Assembly (NCBI RefSeq): GCF_014268595.2
Contig: NZ_CP077091.1
Location: 2,998,501 to 3,062,500, forward strand
Direction of reading: 5' to 3'
From: Pseudomonas hamedanensis
Lineage (GTDB): Bacteria > Pseudomonadota > Gammaproteobacteria > Pseudomonadales > Pseudomonadaceae
DNA length: 64,000 nt
Shown here piece after piece: positions 62,684-64,000 of this stretch. The notes beneath the pieces were generated by a model, which ran no database searches, had not been told where the DNA came from, and saw only the letters and a list, made by a program, of their open reading frames with translations. A program made the position numbers and the translations under genes. Position 1 is the first letter of the stretch, and every line of letters starts with the position of its first letter.

Positions 62684-64000
62684 TCAGGTAATCGGCGCCG
62701 GGTTGAACAAGGTGATGTCGTTGTGCAGCTTGTGCTTCTCCGCCCAGGTCTGTTGCTTGCCACTGGCAACGTCCAGGTAATAGTGAAACAACTCCCAGCC
62801 CAGTTCCTCGATGGTCGCGCGCCCGGTGGCGATGCGCCCGGCGTCGATATCGATCAGATCCGGCCAGCGCTGCGCCAGTTCAGTCCGCGTCGATACCTTC
62901 ACCACCGGCGCCATGGCCAGCCCATAAGGCGTGCCACGCCCGGTGGTGAACACGTGCAGGTTCATTCCTGCCGCCAGTTGCAGGGTGCCGCAGACAAAAT
63001 CACTCGCCGGCGTCGCACAGAAAATCAGCCCCTTCTGCTTGAAACGCTCGCCCGGGCCGAGCACGCCGTTGATCGCGCTGCTGCCGGACTTGACGATCGA
63101 GCCCAGCGACTTCTCGACAATGTTCGACAAGCCACCCTTTTTGTTGCCCGGCGTGGTGTTGGCGCTGCGGTCGGCCTCGCCCTTGGCCAGGTAACGGTCG
63201 TACCAGTCCATTTCGCGCACCAGTTCCTCGGCGACGGTTTGCGTCTGTGCCCGCGAGGTCAGCAGATATATCGCATCGCGCACTTCGGTGACTTCGGAAA
63301 ACATCACCGTCGCCCCCGCGCGCAACAGCAAATCCGAGGCATAACCCAGCGCCGGGTTGGCGGTGATGCCAGAGAACGCATCACTGCCGCCGCACTGCAT
63401 GCCCAAAATCAGCTCTGATGCCGGCACGGTTTCGCGGCGGCGCTGGTCGAGCTTCTTCAGGCGCACTTCGGCCAGTTGCATGATCTGCTCAATCATTTCG
63501 GTGAAGCCGTGACTGGAATCCTGCAAGCGGTACAGCCACGGATCGCTGAGATCCACCGACGCGTCGTCCTCGTGCATTACCTGCCCGGCCTGTAATTTCT
63601 CGCAGCCCAGACTGATTACCAGCGCCTCGCCGCCCAAGTTCGGGTTGCGCGCCAAATTGCGCACGGTACGAATCGGGATGTAGGCGTCGGTGGCGGTGAT
63701 CGCCACGCCACAGCCATAACTGTGGGTCAGCGCGACCACGTCGTCGACGTGCGGATACTTCGGCAGCAGCTCTTCCTTGATGCGCTTGACCGCGTGATCG
63801 AGCACGCCGGTCACGCACTGCACGGTCGTGGTGATACCGAGAATGTTGCGCGTGCCGACCGTGCCGTCGGCGTTGCGATAACCCTGGAACGTAAAACCTT
63901 CCAGCGGAGCCTGCGCCTGCGGCACATCGGTGCACAGCGGCAAGCTGTCCAGCGGCGGTGCGGTCGGCATGCGCAGTTGATCTTCCTTGACCCAACTGCC
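62684..64000 (-). CDS. garD: Galactarate dehydratase (partial, cut by right edge)
   Basis: 439 codons of an enzyme usually about 517 long; the N-terminal SAF domain lies past the right edge. What remains is the UxaA-type iron-dependent dehydratase: [64 protein letters not shown] and [19 protein letters not shown]. It removes water from galactarate to give 5-dehydro-4-deoxy-glucarate. The reading frame is open to base 64000. Regulation cannot be seen. Confidence 0.92.
   Translation of the reverse strand, partial: GSWVKEDQLRMPTAPPLDSLPLCTDVPQAQAPLEGFTFQGYRNADGTVGTRNILGITTTVQCVTGVLDHAVKRIKEELLPKYPHVDDVVALTHSYGCGVAITATDAYIPIRTVRNLARNPNLGGEALVISLGCEKLQAGQVMHEDDASVDLSDPWLYRLQDSSHGFTEMIEQIMQLAEVRLKKLDQRRRETVPASELILGMQCGGSDAFSGITANPALGYASDLLLRAGATVMFSEVTEVRDAIYLLTSRAQTQTVAEELVREMDWYDRYLAKGEADRSANTTPGNKKGGLSNIVEKSLGSIVKSGSSAINGVLGPGERFKQKGLIFCATPASDFVCGTLQLAAGMNLHVFTTGRGTPYGLAMAPVVKVSTRTELAQRWPDLIDIDAGRIATGRATIEELGWELFHYYLDVASGKQQTWAEKHKLHNDITLFNPAPIT

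Overview
The window is a 64 kb stretch of a Pseudomonas chromosome, most likely of the P. fluorescens group. This rests on gene order (mreBCD-maf-rng-yhdP-nit-tldD, mla-ibaG-murA-his, kdsDC-lptCAB-rpoN-hpf-ptsN-rapZ-ptsH, fagA-fumC-orfX-sodA), on high GC in third codon positions, and on the fluorescens-type REP elements between convergent genes. It is core genome: I see no insertion sequence, prophage, integrase, CRISPR array, tRNA or rRNA gene.

Left part (1-5800). After a partial flavodoxin comes a blue-light and pterin cluster: a short LOV photoreceptor, a degenerate PilZ-like protein, a MerR-type regulator of the class II LitR/PplR kind, a membrane protein with an antibiotic-biosynthesis-monooxygenase fold, then folM, folE and folX, which together can make tetrahydromonapterin. 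Small genes for a DUF1244 protein and a HopJ-family protein follow. This cluster is the most interesting system in the window. The LOV/PplR pair is known from P. putida; the PilZ-like and ABM-membrane genes have no described role.

5900-20350: thioredoxin reductase, CysZ, a glycosyltransferase, an Old Yellow Enzyme, glutathione peroxidase, SlyD, a DUF3565 protein, phosphotransacetylase (no ackA beside it), a PlsC-like acyltransferase, the sulfate activation pair CysD/CysNC, a Nif3-like protein and the envelope protease AlgW.

20390-23270: a TonB-dependent receptor plus a periplasmic DUF4198 protein. They form a small metal-uptake-type operon with a large dyad covering the receptor start codon.

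23380-38650: hisC-hisD-hisG, murA, ibaG and the mlaFEDCB lipid-transport operon on the minus strand. Divergent from these is the kdsD-kdsC-lptC-lptA-lptB-rpoN-hpf-ptsN-rapZ-ptsH run for LPS synthesis and export, sigma-54 and nitrogen-PTS.

38770-42590: a Fur-box-headed operon fagA-fumC-orfX-sodA-ZIP transporter, which substitutes iron-free enzymes under iron limitation. 42780-55940: pmbA, yjgA, tldD, nit, yhdP, rng, maf and mreDCB. 56150-64000: gatCAB, a short RlpA-like lipoprotein, a CaCA antiporter with an apparent ATT start, a carboxymuconolactone-decarboxylase-family protein, an AEC transporter and a partial galactarate dehydratase cut by the right edge.

REP-type palindromes of at least three families sit in the intergenic gaps, including one element that looks nested inside another.
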